DNA of 64,000 nucleotides from Acetofilamentum sp. (GCA_020721805.1 DYMB01000001.1:169261-233260), one strand, 5' to 3'. Counted from the first letter of the stretch, positions 38,380 through 47,932 are shown. Made by a program: numbers and translations. Notes: generated by a model not told the origin, from the sequence alone.

Positions 38380-39129
38380 ATGAAAAATTTTCAAGCGGTT
38401 ATACTCGCTGCTGGAATTGGTGAAAGGTTGAAGCCTGATACTGAGAATAAACCTAAAACGATGTTAAGAATAGGTAAAAGTACTCTTATAAAAGAAATAA
38501 TAAATAACATTTACAATTCTGGCATAAACGATATAATGATTGTTGGAGGACATAGATTCAATATTTTAAAAAGGTATCTTTTGGGTTTAAAGAAAAATTA
38601 TTTAAATTTAAACATTTCCTTTGTTGAAAATAAAAAATATATGGAATTCAACAACTGTTATACACTCTTTACAGCCCTTCCACATATTAGAAAAGATTTT
38701 ATAATTTTTAACAGTGATATAATATTTGATATCCTGATTTTAAAAAGATTGCTTGAGAATGATGGAAATTTTATAGTGGTGGATAATGTGAAAAGAGTTG
38801 GTAAAGAGGAAATGAAAGTGGTTTTAAAGGATGGTTTTGTATTCTCTCTTTCAAAAAAGAATCCAGTTGAAAATTCTGTTGGTGAATATATAGGGATAAC
38901 GATGGTTAAACATAACACCATAAGATCTATGATGAAATTTTATGATAGATTTGATTTTACATCAAAAGGTAAATACTACGAGGATCTTCTTGTTGATGTA
39001 TCCAGGGAGAATATATTCTTTAAACCCTTATATACCGATGGACTTTTGTGGACAGAGGTTGATACATTTGAAGATCTTGAATTTGCAAAAAAGATTTATA
39101 AAGATTTAAACAAAAAGTATAGTGAATGA
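38380..39129 (+). CDS. NTP-transferase (sugar- or alcohol-phosphate nucleotidyltransferase)
   Basis: 249 residues with the GT-A-like nucleotidyltransferase fold. The signature LAAGIGERL(KPDTENKPK) is at 11-27 and the metal-binding DSDIIFD-like segment is NSDIIFD. The FNNCYTLFTAL and WTEVDTFEDLEFAKKIY stretches resemble LicC/inositol-phosphate cytidylyltransferase relatives more than hexose-1-phosphate enzymes. It would make a CDP- or NDP-activated group. Start follows a GGAGAG site. It overlaps the next gene by 4 nt. Confidence 0.82.
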   Translation: MKNFQAVILAAGIGERLKPDTENKPKTMLRIGKSTLIKEIINNIYNSGINDIMIVGGHRFNILKRYLLGLKKNYLNLNISFVENKKYMEFNNCYTLFTALPHIRKDFIIFNSDIIFDILILKRLLENDGNFIVVDNVKRVGKEEMKVVLKDGFVFSLSKKNPVENSVGEYIGITMVKHNTIRSMMKFYDRFDFTSKGKYYEDLLVDVSRENIFFKPLYTDGLLWTEVDTFEDLEFAKKIYKDLNKKYSE

Positions 39130-40217
39130 AAAGTGTAATACTTATATTGATAGATGGTGCAAGGTATGATTTTGTAAAAGAGGATAATACTTACAAACAA
39201 CTCTTTCAAAATTCAAAATGGTTTAACAGATTTTATACCGCGTCACCTTATACCATAGGCTCCATGCACGCTCTTTTTACAGGTCTTTATCCAAAAAATA
39301 ATGGGGTTTGTGGCTATTTAAGACCAAAGGATCTTAGAGAAGATGTCAAAATAATCCCACAATATTTAAAGGAGAAAGGTTATTTTACTCTTGCAAATAT
39401 ACCAAGCCTGGTTGTGATGGCAAATAGAGGCTTTGATGTATACTCTTTGCACGATGAATACAATCAGGATGTTAAAGAGGAACACTTAAAATTTATAGAG
39501 GAAAACCAAAAAAGATTGAACGAAAATAGACCATTCTTCCTTTATTTGCATTATTCGAAGATACACACATCACTTGTAAAAAATGTTTTAAATGTTTATT
39601 CCGATAGGAGTGAAGAGTATTTTGAAAATAGAGAAGAGAATATTAAAAGGTATAAAAAGGATATCGAAATTTCCGGGGAATATCTTAAAGATATTTTTAA
39701 AAAAGTTAAAGAGTATGAACTTGATAATGATACTCAAATATGGATACTTTCAGACCATGGTGCATCGGTGGGGGAAGTCTTTGGTGAGAGAGCGTATGGA
39801 GTCTTTCTTTACAACTATACTCTGCACAATTTTGTTATAAAATATGATTCAAAATTAAGAGAAGAGGATAACTCTCTTCGCTCAACTGTAGATTTTTTAC
39901 CTTTGTTGTTTGATTCTTTGAATATAGATATTCCTCAAAACATAGATGGAATTTTGAAGAGAGAGATTGAAACAAAGAATCTTTTTAGTTTAAAAAGAAA
40001 AGTTTTTGAAATCTATTTTGAGACCGGTGGTGTTGATGGGCCATTCCCATCTCCACAAAAACATAATATTTTTGGAATTTTTGATGGAAAAAGAAAATTG
40101 GTTCATATCAAAACGATAGATAGGTTTCAGGAGTTTATAGTTGAAAATGAAAAAGATCTTGAGGTCTTCAAAATATCTTCTGATTTGAAAAAGAAACTTT
40201 TGGAATATGAAAGATAA
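39126..40217 (+). CDS. Sulfatase-family (alkaline phosphatase superfamily) enzyme
   Basis: 363 residues. LILIDGARYDF binds one metal. The ASPYTIGSMHALFTGLYP block replaces the sulfatase C/S-x-P-S-R with S-P-Y-T-I-G-S, so the nucleophile is probably Ser or Thr and the protein is more likely a phospho-transferase or hydrolase than a true sulfatase. LSDHGASVGE supplies the second metal site. It is cytoplasmic, with no signal peptide. Its overlap with the preceding nucleotidyltransferase and following glycosyltransferase suggests transfer of a phospho-substituent to a glycan (inference). Confidence 0.83.
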   Translation: MKSVILILIDGARYDFVKEDNTYKQLFQNSKWFNRFYTASPYTIGSMHALFTGLYPKNNGVCGYLRPKDLREDVKIIPQYLKEKGYFTLANIPSLVVMANRGFDVYSLHDEYNQDVKEEHLKFIEENQKRLNENRPFFLYLHYSKIHTSLVKNVLNVYSDRSEEYFENREENIKRYKKDIEISGEYLKDIFKKVKEYELDNDTQIWILSDHGASVGEVFGERAYGVFLYNYTLHNFVIKYDSKLREEDNSLRSTVDFLPLLFDSLNIDIPQNIDGILKREIETKNLFSLKRKVFEIYFETGGVDGPFPSPQKHNIFGIFDGKRKLVHIKTIDRFQEFIVENEKDLEVFKISSDLKKKLLEYER

Positions 40218-41331
40218 AAAAAGAATCATTCTCCTTTCACATCTCTGGCCCTATTCACCCCAGAGGTTAACTCCATCAACCGGAATCTATGTTTATGAAC
40301 AGGTTGAAGAGTTAAAGAATAATGTAGATCTTGAAATTTTTGTTCCTGTAAGAATAAATCCAACTTTAAAAGAGATTCTTTTTTCAACAAAAAAAAATAT
40401 TTTTAAAAACTATATTTTTCATAAAGAAAAAACCTGTATATTTTTAAAATATCCTAGAATTCTAACAAAACATTTCGATTCTTTCGTTATAGGTTTAATA
40501 CTTTATTTAAAAACTTACTTTAAAAGTTACGATCTTATTCATTCTCATACTCTCTTCCCTGATGGATTGGCATCATTTGTATATTCAAGGTTAAAAAGAA
40601 TTCCATTTGTTGTAACTGTTCATGGAAGTGATCTTATGTTGATATCAAAAAGACCCATAGATAAGTTTTTTGTAAAATTGTTTCTTAAAAAGGCAAGAAA
40701 GGTTATAGTTGTCAGTTATAAAATGGAAAAGATTTTAAGAAATGATTTTCAAACAAAAAGAACCGTTGTTATACGAAATGGAATAAAAAGAGAGTTTAAA
40801 ATGACCGATCTTTCAAAAAATCTTCTTTTCATAGGGAGGTTGACCGACATAAAGGATCCTATTTTACTTTTAAATATTTTTAACGATTTTTTGAAATCAA
40901 GGAAAGATTTTAAACTCGTTATCGTTGGTGATGGACCTTTAAGAGAAAAAATTTTTGAAGAGATTGAAAGGTATGGAATAAAAGATTATATTGATTTTAA
41001 AGGTTTTGTAAAAAGGGAAGAGATAGAAAAAATATACTCGAAAGCATTCTTAACTCTCATAACAAGTAAATCTGAAGGGTTTCCATCTATTATTTTTGAA
41101 TCATTTTCTGCAGGTGTTCCAATAATATCCTTCGATGTTGGTGGAGTAAAAGAGGCTGTTTCAGACTATAAAACAGGTTTTATTGTTCCAGAAAGGGATA
41201 AAGGAATGTTTTTAAGAAGAGTTCACGAGGGTATTGATTATAAATGGGATAGGGAATATATAAAAAAATTTGCTTCAAATTTTTTATGGGAAAAGATCGC
41301 AAAAGAGATTGTTGAAAGAGTATATAAATAA
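40207..41331 (+). CDS. GT4 glycosyltransferase
   Basis: 374 residues, GT-B. The N-terminal domain carries DLIHSHTLFPDGL and VVTVHGSDL. The donor domain has LLFIGRLTDIKDP, LVIVGDGPLREK and the EX7E site E-G-F-P-S-I-I-F-E (EGFPSIIFESFSAG). This is a retaining glycosyltransferase of the family with many donors. It is the last gene of the operon, ending at the bidirectional terminator. Confidence 0.92.
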   Translation: MKDKKRIILLSHLWPYSPQRLTPSTGIYVYEQVEELKNNVDLEIFVPVRINPTLKEILFSTKKNIFKNYIFHKEKTCIFLKYPRILTKHFDSFVIGLILYLKTYFKSYDLIHSHTLFPDGLASFVYSRLKRIPFVVTVHGSDLMLISKRPIDKFFVKLFLKKARKVIVVSYKMEKILRNDFQTKRTVVIRNGIKREFKMTDLSKNLLFIGRLTDIKDPILLLNIFNDFLKSRKDFKLVIVGDGPLREKIFEEIERYGIKDYIDFKGFVKREEIEKIYSKAFLTLITSKSEGFPSIIFESFSAGVPIISFDVGGVKEAVSDYKTGFIVPERDKGMFLRRVHEGIDYKWDREYIKKFASNFLWEKIAKEIVERVYK

Positions 41332-41360
41332 AAAAGGGGGATTTTATCCCCCTTTTTTTA
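41331..41360. terminator. Bidirectional rho-independent terminator
   Basis: AAAAAGGGGG (41331-41340), a short loop, CCCCC (41348-41352) and T7 (41353-41359). The A5 and T5 flanks also pair, so the structure ends transcripts from both convergent genes. Confidence 0.92.
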
Positions 41361-41374
41361 TTAAAATGAGAGTC

Positions 41375-44300
41375 TTATTTAACGACTGTTATCTTTATTT
41401 TATCTTTTTTGCTTCCCTGCGTTAAAAGAATATAGTAAATACCTGATGATAGTCTTTCTTTATCAACTCTAACCGAATATCTTCCTGGAGACATAACTCT
41501 GTTTTGCAGTGTCGCAACAACCTGACCTGTGATAGAATATATTTTAAGAGTCACAAAATCTTCTTTGTCTATTGCAAAGTTGATATTTAAACTTCCTTTT
41601 ACTGGATTGGTCTCTGGTTTGTAAAGTTTGAATACAAATGGGTTAAAGTATTTTATAGATGTTTGTCCATATGTGACCTTTTCTCCTCCAAGTTTTACGA
41701 GATCAAGTTTGTATGTATATGCTCCATTTTGAGATAAAGTTTTATCAACAAATTTTGATGATTTGAAATCAACTGAGCCTATAACTTTAAAGTATCCATT
41801 ATCTCTGGATCTTGAGATTTCCCACTCGCTTCCATTGTTTATTCCTTCCTTCTGCCATTGCAGGTATATTTCAGAACCATTCTGTGTGGCAACAAGTGAA
41901 ACCGTGTTGAGTGCTATTATATTATTGATGACATAAACTTCATCGGATGTGTTGTAAGAATAACCCTGATAATTAACTGCTCTTACTTTGAAGTAATGAA
42001 GACCTTTTACATCAGGTATAACAAATTTTGCTGAATCATCTGTTGTTGTAAGAACAGAATCTTTTGATGTTGCGAAGAAGTTAGCATCAGTTGATCTGTA
42101 AACAATATACTTTGTAACAAAATCTTTTAATGGGTTGGGTTTCCATTTCAATGTTACTTCATTCGTAGCATCATTAAAGTTACATGAATCTATAACAAGA
42201 TCGACCTGTTCTGGTAACACGAGTGAGGTTATATCTATTTTTGTTACTTCAGAATTATCAAGATTCATCGTCCACATATAATATTTGTTTCCGTATGCAT
42301 ATGGAATCGCTGGTGTAGTGCCATCTGCTGAAACAGCCTGAATCGCAAGATCATATGCAGGATAGGAACCCTGAACCGAAGGACAGGAAATTGTATTTAT
42401 GGTTCTAAATTTCAAACTATCTGGAATAGAATCACCGCTTACACCAAGATCGGTTATAGGATATTTTCTGTAGATAAGGTTTTCATAAATATTAACTGAC
42501 CATAAAGCTGAGCCATCCCATTCTATACCTCTACCATTGTTCCACCTTCCACCATAACCTGCACCATCTAAAAGTGGAGCTCTTTTCCATATAGTCCCGG
42601 CACCATTTATAACTTTTCTAACAGCATATAATGATTCTTCCAGTGTTCCATATGTTTGCCAGTAAGCGTATAGTGAATCGTTGTTGTCAAAAGTTAATCC
42701 TCTTATTCTTTTCATTACTGTTCCAGCATAATCTGAATTGGGCCATCTCACTCTTCCAACATAAGATGGAGATCCAGATGAAAAATCATAGATATGCGCG
42801 GAATCACCTGAAGAATACCATATTCTACCAAGAGCATCATGATCCATATCCATAAGATAATTCGCACCAGCATAAGTGAAAGAATCTTTAACAACACTGC
42901 CCCATGTTGAAAGATCAAAATAGATCATTTTCTTAGAACCTGTTCCATAAGCATTTCCAAGGCCTGTTCCAGCGGAAATAACCATCCAATCCCCCACAGC
43001 ATCAGAGTAAACAAGATCTAATCCAGCAGCATCAGTGAGTGAACCTGATACATTTCTCAGCAATGTTGTATATAGCAAAGAAGTTGAATTTATCTTTATA
43101 CCAAATTCGACTTCATTTGAACCGTTGGAAGAAGTGAAATCAAGGGTAAAGAAAATGGTCGTATCGGTAGGACAACTTGGTTTTACTTTTATCCTGAAAA
43201 TATCTGAAGTGTTTGAAACAGTTGTGAGTGAATTTATTGTCCCATAGTCTGCTGTAGAATCAAGGACGGTGACAAAACCCTGTTTATTTCTTAATTTTGC
43301 TGCAACGCTTGTAGCATTACCACCAACATTCTTAACGGCAATCACAAGGTCAACTATTTCATCAGGATCCACAACACCATTGTTGTTTGAATAATTTGTC
43401 AGAGTATCGTATACGGTATGTGATTTATAAGCAAAGGATGCATTTGATGGAACTGTGCAGTTATCAACTGTAAACCACATCGTATCACCTGGCGCTGAAA
43501 TTGATATTATGTATGGTCCAAAAGCGGTTGTTGAACCATTTTGATTTGCAGCAGCATATGTTGTGTTTGTAAACTCATAATCATCACCCGCAAAATATGG
43601 AGCCTGCCCCTCATCTCTAAAAATGGTATCGGACGAATAGGTTGAATGTGTAACTGGATCAAACCCCCTCTGTTCTACCCAATATGTATAATAAGTAGGT
43701 CCCTCATTATAATAACTTCCCTTTTCAGATGGATCATAATGAACTATTATCAAACCATGTTCTGGTAAGCAGGACTCAAAGAAACCTTTATTAGTCCTAT
43801 TTTCAACAAAGAAATATTCGTCTGCACTCTGGAAAGTCGAATTCTGTATCTGAATAAATCTTGGTCCCAATTTTGTTGATTCAGCGGCAAGACCGACGAC
43901 AAAATATCTTCCATTTGTAGTTATCAACTGATCCCAATCATCTGGCATAAAACCAGCCGTTGAATCACCCTCTTCCGGGTATCCTCTAAATGAGTATTGA
44001 AGCATAGCACCTGGATGTGGAGGCCTTGAACCAGCTTGAATCCCATCACCTATCCATGCACCAGCATCCATTAATGACCAGGTTCCGCAGGGTTCACCTT
44101 CAGAACCATAATCATAAAGATCAGGAGCACCAAAAGCATGGAAAGATTCATGTGAATGAACTCCTATACCCATCGTATAACTTCTAATAAACTGTGTATC
44201 CTGAAGTTGGGTGGCAGTCCAGTTTTTTGAAAGAGAATCAAGCAATTCACCTGCATTGGTTGGGTTTCTGACTGTAGCACCTGTTGTTGTTGAAACGGTA

Positions 44301-45202
44301 GTTGTATATTTTGTAGCCCACATATCTTTTGTTGACCCTGTTGCTGATTGTTCTCCACCAGCACGAACAACTATCCAGTGATCAACATAACCATCACCAT
44401 CACCATCATAATCACTGTATGCATTTTGATCGGCTCTATGTGTTGTGTGATATGCCATTCTTCCGGAACTTTTTGCAATTATATCCTTCATATAATCAAG
44501 TTCCTTCCCATCTCCATATTGACCATATGTCTTTCCAGAAGATACGGGTCCCTGAACATGACAAGCCGAATCTATAAGCCATCTACCAAAAGAAATCTCT
44601 TTAAAAAATGTTCTGAATGAACCGGGGGAATATGAAAAGAAGACTGAATCCCAGTAAAGAGAATCATGGGCTGTTCCACCAGTGCTTCCAGAAGTAAATC
44701 CACTTCTTAAAGTCCATGCAGCGGTATCCCATCTTGTTGTAGGTCTTACTGTCCCTAAAAATGATGAATCATCAAAACAGCCAATAACAACAAGAAACTT
44801 TTTGTCATTATTAACCTCTTTTGTTGTCGCTTCATCGTTGATATTATAAAGCTTTGACCAGTTAATCTGCCTGAACTGGTTTACAGGTAAAGCGGCAATT
44901 TTATCAACATCTGGCCTTAAATTTTTTGGAAATGGTGGATTATCTTTACCAACTATAAACAAAGAAGGCACCAAAAGTCCATCAACTTTGTTAGCATATG
45001 TCCACCACCCCTCACTATTCCTTATGATAGCATACCTATCCTCAGTCTCTGCAAAATGGAAATGCTCATCACCCTTTAATTGAGCGATAAACTTTGTCCC
45101 ATCAGGTTGGTCAAAAACTCTAAATCCAGGCCTTGCGGGAACAGCAAGAAGAACCGAACCCACAAAAAGCAGGATTTCAATTAAAATGAGTAATTTTTTC
45201 AT
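41375..45202 (-). CDS. Secreted M6-family metalloprotease with FN3 and sorting domains
   Basis: A 1275-residue exported protein. The start is ATG 45202 (strong AAAGGAGGT just upstream) rather than 45223. Signal peptide about 1-20. The M6 catalytic motif HESFHAFGAPD (zinc HExxH plus Asp) is near residue 350, preceded by a Ca-binding-like YDGDGDGYVD loop. Long beta-rich linker regions follow; fibronectin type III modules lie at about 1000-1180. The last ~85 residues (YSITGQVVATLQ, SSGIYYILLTQ, KIKITVVK) are a type IX-style C-terminal sorting domain, implying surface anchoring or release across an outer membrane. No T9SS machinery is in the window. Confidence 0.92.
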   Translation of the reverse strand: MKKLLILIEILLFVGSVLLAVPARPGFRVFDQPDGTKFIAQLKGDEHFHFAETEDRYAIIRNSEGWWTYANKVDGLLVPSLFIVGKDNPPFPKNLRPDVDKIAALPVNQFRQINWSKLYNINDEATTKEVNNDKKFLVVIGCFDDSSFLGTVRPTTRWDTAAWTLRSGFTSGSTGGTAHDSLYWDSVFFSYSPGSFRTFFKEISFGRWLIDSACHVQGPVSSGKTYGQYGDGKELDYMKDIIAKSSGRMAYHTTHRADQNAYSDYDGDGDGYVDHWIVVRAGGEQSATGSTKDMWATKYTTTVSTTTGATVRNPTNAGELLDSLSKNWTATQLQDTQFIRSYTMGIGVHSHESFHAFGAPDLYDYGSEGEPCGTWSLMDAGAWIGDGIQAGSRPPHPGAMLQYSFRGYPEEGDSTAGFMPDDWDQLITTNGRYFVVGLAAESTKLGPRFIQIQNSTFQSADEYFFVENRTNKGFFESCLPEHGLIIVHYDPSEKGSYYNEGPTYYTYWVEQRGFDPVTHSTYSSDTIFRDEGQAPYFAGDDYEFTNTTYAAANQNGSTTAFGPYIISISAPGDTMWFTVDNCTVPSNASFAYKSHTVYDTLTNYSNNNGVVDPDEIVDLVIAVKNVGGNATSVAAKLRNKQGFVTVLDSTADYGTINSLTTVSNTSDIFRIKVKPSCPTDTTIFFTLDFTSSNGSNEVEFGIKINSTSLLYTTLLRNVSGSLTDAAGLDLVYSDAVGDWMVISAGTGLGNAYGTGSKKMIYFDLSTWGSVVKDSFTYAGANYLMDMDHDALGRIWYSSGDSAHIYDFSSGSPSYVGRVRWPNSDYAGTVMKRIRGLTFDNNDSLYAYWQTYGTLEESLYAVRKVINGAGTIWKRAPLLDGAGYGGRWNNGRGIEWDGSALWSVNIYENLIYRKYPITDLGVSGDSIPDSLKFRTINTISCPSVQGSYPAYDLAIQAVSADGTTPAIPYAYGNKYYMWTMNLDNSEVTKIDITSLVLPEQVDLVIDSCNFNDATNEVTLKWKPNPLKDFVTKYIVYRSTDANFFATSKDSVLTTTDDSAKFVIPDVKGLHYFKVRAVNYQGYSYNTSDEVYVINNIIALNTVSLVATQNGSEIYLQWQKEGINNGSEWEISRSRDNGYFKVIGSVDFKSSKFVDKTLSQNGAYTYKLDLVKLGGEKVTYGQTSIKYFNPFVFKLYKPETNPVKGSLNINFAIDKEDFVTLKIYSITGQVVATLQNRVMSPGRYSVRVDKERLSSGIYYILLTQGSKKDKIKITVVK

Positions 45203-45474
45203 ATAACCTCCTTTTATCATCATAATTTTTAAAATTTAAAGCAAATTTTATGCCATTTCTAATTCATATTTATATATATATTTAGAAAATTACCAAAATA
45301 TTTCTTATACAAAATTTTCACCTAAAAATTTAAAATTTTTGATAAATATATAGTTTTTTTAGACTTAAAAATATATCTTATAAATACAATAAAAATCAAT
45401 AAGTGCAAAATTTTCATATTTTTGTTGATTTATTAGTAATTTTATATATAATTTTTTAAAAAAAAGGAGTTAAT
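45203..45474. other. Divergent AT-rich region with repeated CAAAATTTTCA
   Basis: This 272-bp region separates the protease and lpd starts and has no gene. It holds a 17-bp palindrome (AAAAATTT-a-AAATTTTT, about 45324-45340), and CAAAATTTTCA occurs at 45310-45320 and 45406-45416. The second copy lies 9 bp upstream of the lpd -35 box. These may be operators, but AT-rich DNA produces such matches easily. Confidence 0.3.
45425..45452 (+). promoter_or_regulatory. Promoter of the lpd gene
   Basis: TTGATT (45425-45430), 16-bp spacer, TATAAT (45447-45452). The predicted leader of about 16 nt includes AAAGGAG before the TTG start. Confidence 0.65.
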
Positions 45475-46818
45475 TTGAAAAAATATGATGTTATTATAAT
45501 AGGTGGAGGTGGAGGAGGTTATTATACTGCGGAAAAGATTAAAGAGTTTGAGAATTCTAAAAGTGTATTGTTGATTGAAAAGGAGAGTATAGGGGGAGTA
45601 TGTCTTAACATTGGATGTATTCCAACAAAAAGTTTTATCTCGACGGCTGAGTTGATTGAAAATTTTAAAAATTCTGAAAGATTTGGTATCAAATCAAGTT
45701 TTACCCCAGACTATTTGAAAATTTTTGAAAGAAAGGAGAGGATAGTAAAAATTTTACAAAGAGGGCTTTATAAAAGACTTTTAAGTAAAAATATAGATAT
45801 AATCTTTTCTAAAGCGCATATATCCAGTGAAAGTGTTGTTGAAACTGAAAATGGTGAAAAGTTTGAATTTAAAAATCTTGTTATCGCTACTGGGAGTAAA
45901 GATTCTCAGATTCCATCTCTTTTGTTTGATGGGGAAACTATTTTAAATTCAAGAGATGTTCTATCTTTAAAAGAGTTGCCTTCAAGTGTTGTGATAGTTG
46001 GAGGTGGAGTTATAGGCTGTGAGTTTGCTACTTATCTTTCAATTTTTGGATGTAAAGTTACTATGGTTGAGATCTTTGATTCACCTCTTTCAACGCTTAA
46101 AAATAGTTTTATTAAAGATAATGCTAAAAAAATTTTACAGAAGAATGGAGTAAAATTTATTGGAGGAAAGAGTGTTCTCTCTTTTGATAGCACAAATAAG
46201 AGAGTTATTCTTTCCGATAAAGAGGAAATTTTTTGTGATAAGGTGATAGTCTCTGTTGGTAGAAAACCTTTTTGTGATCTTGAACTTGAAAAACTTGGAG
46301 TTTTAAAAGATAAAAATGGATTCATAATAACAGATAAAACAAAAAGAACCAACAATGAAAGAGTTTATGCAACAGGCGATGTAACCGAAGGACCGATGCT
46401 TGCACATAAAAGTTATTATGATGGTTTGATATGTGCAAAAAATATATGTGGAATTAAAACTGAAAGAATAGATTATACCTTTATACCATACTCTATCTTC
46501 ACTCTTCCACCGATATCACATTCCGGTAAAAGTGAGGATGAGTTGAAAAGTGAAGATATAGAATATAAAGTTTTAAAAGCCAGTTATGCAGAGAATGGAA
46601 GGGCTGCATCGTATGAGGCAAGAGCAGGTGAAGTAAGGGTTTTTCTTTCAAATGATGATAAAATACTCGGAGCAGATATAATTGGAAAGGATAGTGACAT
46701 TTTGATTCATCAACTTTTACCTTTCATTCAAAATGGAATAGATTTTAAATTGTTGAAAGAGAGTATTTTCATACATCCAACAATGTCTGAAATTATTTCT
46801 GAACTCAAATTATATTGA
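45475..46818 (+). CDS. lpdA: Dihydrolipoyl dehydrogenase-like flavoprotein
   Basis: 447 residues. It starts with TTG 45475, supported by AAAGGAG 5 nt upstream. The FAD motif GGGGGGYYTAE is at 10-20 and the redox-active disulfide C43/C48 is in GGVCLNIGCIPTK. The NAD motif VIVGGGVIGCEFA is in the middle, and HPTMSE near the C-terminus gives the active-site histidine. It reoxidises lipoamide in 2-oxoacid dehydrogenase or glycine-cleavage complexes. No partner E1/E2 genes are nearby, so it may serve several complexes. Confidence 0.88.
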   Translation: MKKYDVIIIGGGGGGYYTAEKIKEFENSKSVLLIEKESIGGVCLNIGCIPTKSFISTAELIENFKNSERFGIKSSFTPDYLKIFERKERIVKILQRGLYKRLLSKNIDIIFSKAHISSESVVETENGEKFEFKNLVIATGSKDSQIPSLLFDGETILNSRDVLSLKELPSSVVIVGGGVIGCEFATYLSIFGCKVTMVEIFDSPLSTLKNSFIKDNAKKILQKNGVKFIGGKSVLSFDSTNKRVILSDKEEIFCDKVIVSVGRKPFCDLELEKLGVLKDKNGFIITDKTKRTNNERVYATGDVTEGPMLAHKSYYDGLICAKNICGIKTERIDYTFIPYSIFTLPPISHSGKSEDELKSEDIEYKVLKASYAENGRAASYEARAGEVRVFLSNDDKILGADIIGKDSDILIHQLLPFIQNGIDFKLLKESIFIHPTMSEIISELKLY

Positions 46819-46842
46819 CATTTTAAATTAAAACTCTATACT
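46815..46842 (+). promoter_or_regulatory. lepB promoter, predicted leaderless
   Basis: TTGACA (46815-46820) overlaps the lpd stop codon; 16-bp spacer; TATACT (46837-46842). The next ATG (46843) would lie upstream of +1, so the ATG at 46849, 6 nt after the -10, should be the start of both RNA and protein. Confidence 0.75.
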
Positions 46843-46848
46843 ATGACT

Positions 46849-47616
46849 ATGTTTTTTAAAAAGAGAAAAAAAGAAAAAAGAATAAAAACCAGAGAAGAAA
46901 AGATAATAGATTGGATAGATGCTTTACTTTTCGCTATAGTTGCAACTTTCCTTTTAAAATCCTTTTTCATCCAATCTTATATGGTCTTTTCAGGATCGAT
47001 GCTAAATACTTTACAGATAAACGATTTTCTCTTTGTTAACAGATTAAAATATTCAACCAATGTTCCTGTAACATCAGAAGAGATAATAAGGTATTCAAAT
47101 CCAAAGAGAGGTGATATAGTTGTTTTTAAATTCCCATACGATGGTAGACCATTTGTGAAAAGGTGCATTGGATTACCCGGAGATACCATAGAGATCATAA
47201 ACAAAGTTTTATATATAAACGGTAAGCATTACAACGAACCTTTTGTTCAACATATAGATTCCATAACCTATCCACATATAAACGATATGTTTAAAGGTTA
47301 TCTTTCGCCTCAAGATTATCAGAAGTTATGGGAAAAGGGAGAGTTTTACAGAAACAAATATTTTAGTATACTTCCAAGGGATAATTTTGGACCAGTAGTT
47401 GTTCCAGCGGATCATTATTTTATGCTTGGGGATAACAGGGATAATTCTGATGATTCGAGATTTTGGGGACCATTGCATAGAAAGTATATAGTTGGAACAC
47501 CCTTTCTTTACTATTTTTCAATAGATAAATCAAAACCTTTATGGAAAATATGGGAATTTGTTAGATTTAATAGAATTTTCAGACCAGTAAAATTTCAAAA
47601 GTTTAAATACGAATAA
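46849..47616 (+). CDS. lepB: Signal peptidase I
   Basis: 255 residues from ATG 46849 (an earlier in-frame ATG at 46843 lies before the predicted transcription start). It removes signal peptides at the outer face of the inner membrane. One N-terminal membrane helix (about 24-40) precedes catalytic Ser50 in FSGSMLNTL. Lys104 lies in VKRCIGLPGD, and GDNRDNSDDSRFWG is the conserved box E. The insertion between the two catalytic boxes makes it larger than minimal enzymes. Confidence 0.95.
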   Translation: MFFKKRKKEKRIKTREEKIIDWIDALLFAIVATFLLKSFFIQSYMVFSGSMLNTLQINDFLFVNRLKYSTNVPVTSEEIIRYSNPKRGDIVVFKFPYDGRPFVKRCIGLPGDTIEIINKVLYINGKHYNEPFVQHIDSITYPHINDMFKGYLSPQDYQKLWEKGEFYRNKYFSILPRDNFGPVVVPADHYFMLGDNRDNSDDSRFWGPLHRKYIVGTPFLYYFSIDKSKPLWKIWEFVRFNRIFRPVKFQKFKYE

Positions 47617-47848
47617 TTGTGCATCGATTTTTTTCTATCTTATCTTTGACAATCTATTTCTCTTATTTTTTTATATCTGTCAGTTAATTTATAAAGATTA
47701 AGTGAAATATTGTATATCTTTTTATAGTTAATTCTTTTTTGATTTTCTTTATATGTGTTTAGTATAAAAATCTTTTATGTAAACTCTCTTTCTTTTTGGT
47801 AATTGTAAAAATTTTTTATAAATTTGGGAAAAAATAAGAAACTAAAAA
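47617..47848. other. 232-bp AT-rich spacer between lepB and tRNA-fMet
   Basis: I see no convincing gene, promoter or hairpin in this stretch. It is the 3' flank of the minus-strand tRNA. A minus-strand open frame without a start is listed among the rejected items. Confidence 0.6.
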
Positions 47849-47920
47849 TAGCGGGGGCAGGATTTGAACCTGCGACCTCTGGGTTATGAGCCCAACGAGC
47901 TACCGCTGCTCTACCCCGCG
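47849..47920 (-). tRNA. Initiator tRNA-fMet (CAT)
   Basis: The cloverleaf has anticodon CAT in loop CTCATAA. Three consecutive G-C pairs sit at the loop side of the anticodon stem (GGG/CCC). Position 1 is C and position 72 is T, so the first acceptor pair is mismatched. Both features mark the initiator rather than elongator tRNA. The discriminator is A and CCA is not encoded. It is required for initiation at both leadered and leaderless messages here. Confidence 0.94.
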
Positions 47921-47932
47921 ATTTAAAAATAA

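Noticed and set aside
44329-44620. Plus-strand open frames, one rich in histidine, inside the M6 protease
   Set aside because: They are antisense to the region encoding the DYDGDGDG loop. The histidine run comes from GAT/GGT codons read backwards, and the protease frame is clearly real.
47640-47774. Minus-strand open frame of 45 codons downstream of tRNA-fMet
   Set aside because: It has no start codon, no ribosome site and only the K/N/I/Y composition expected of AT-rich spacer DNA.
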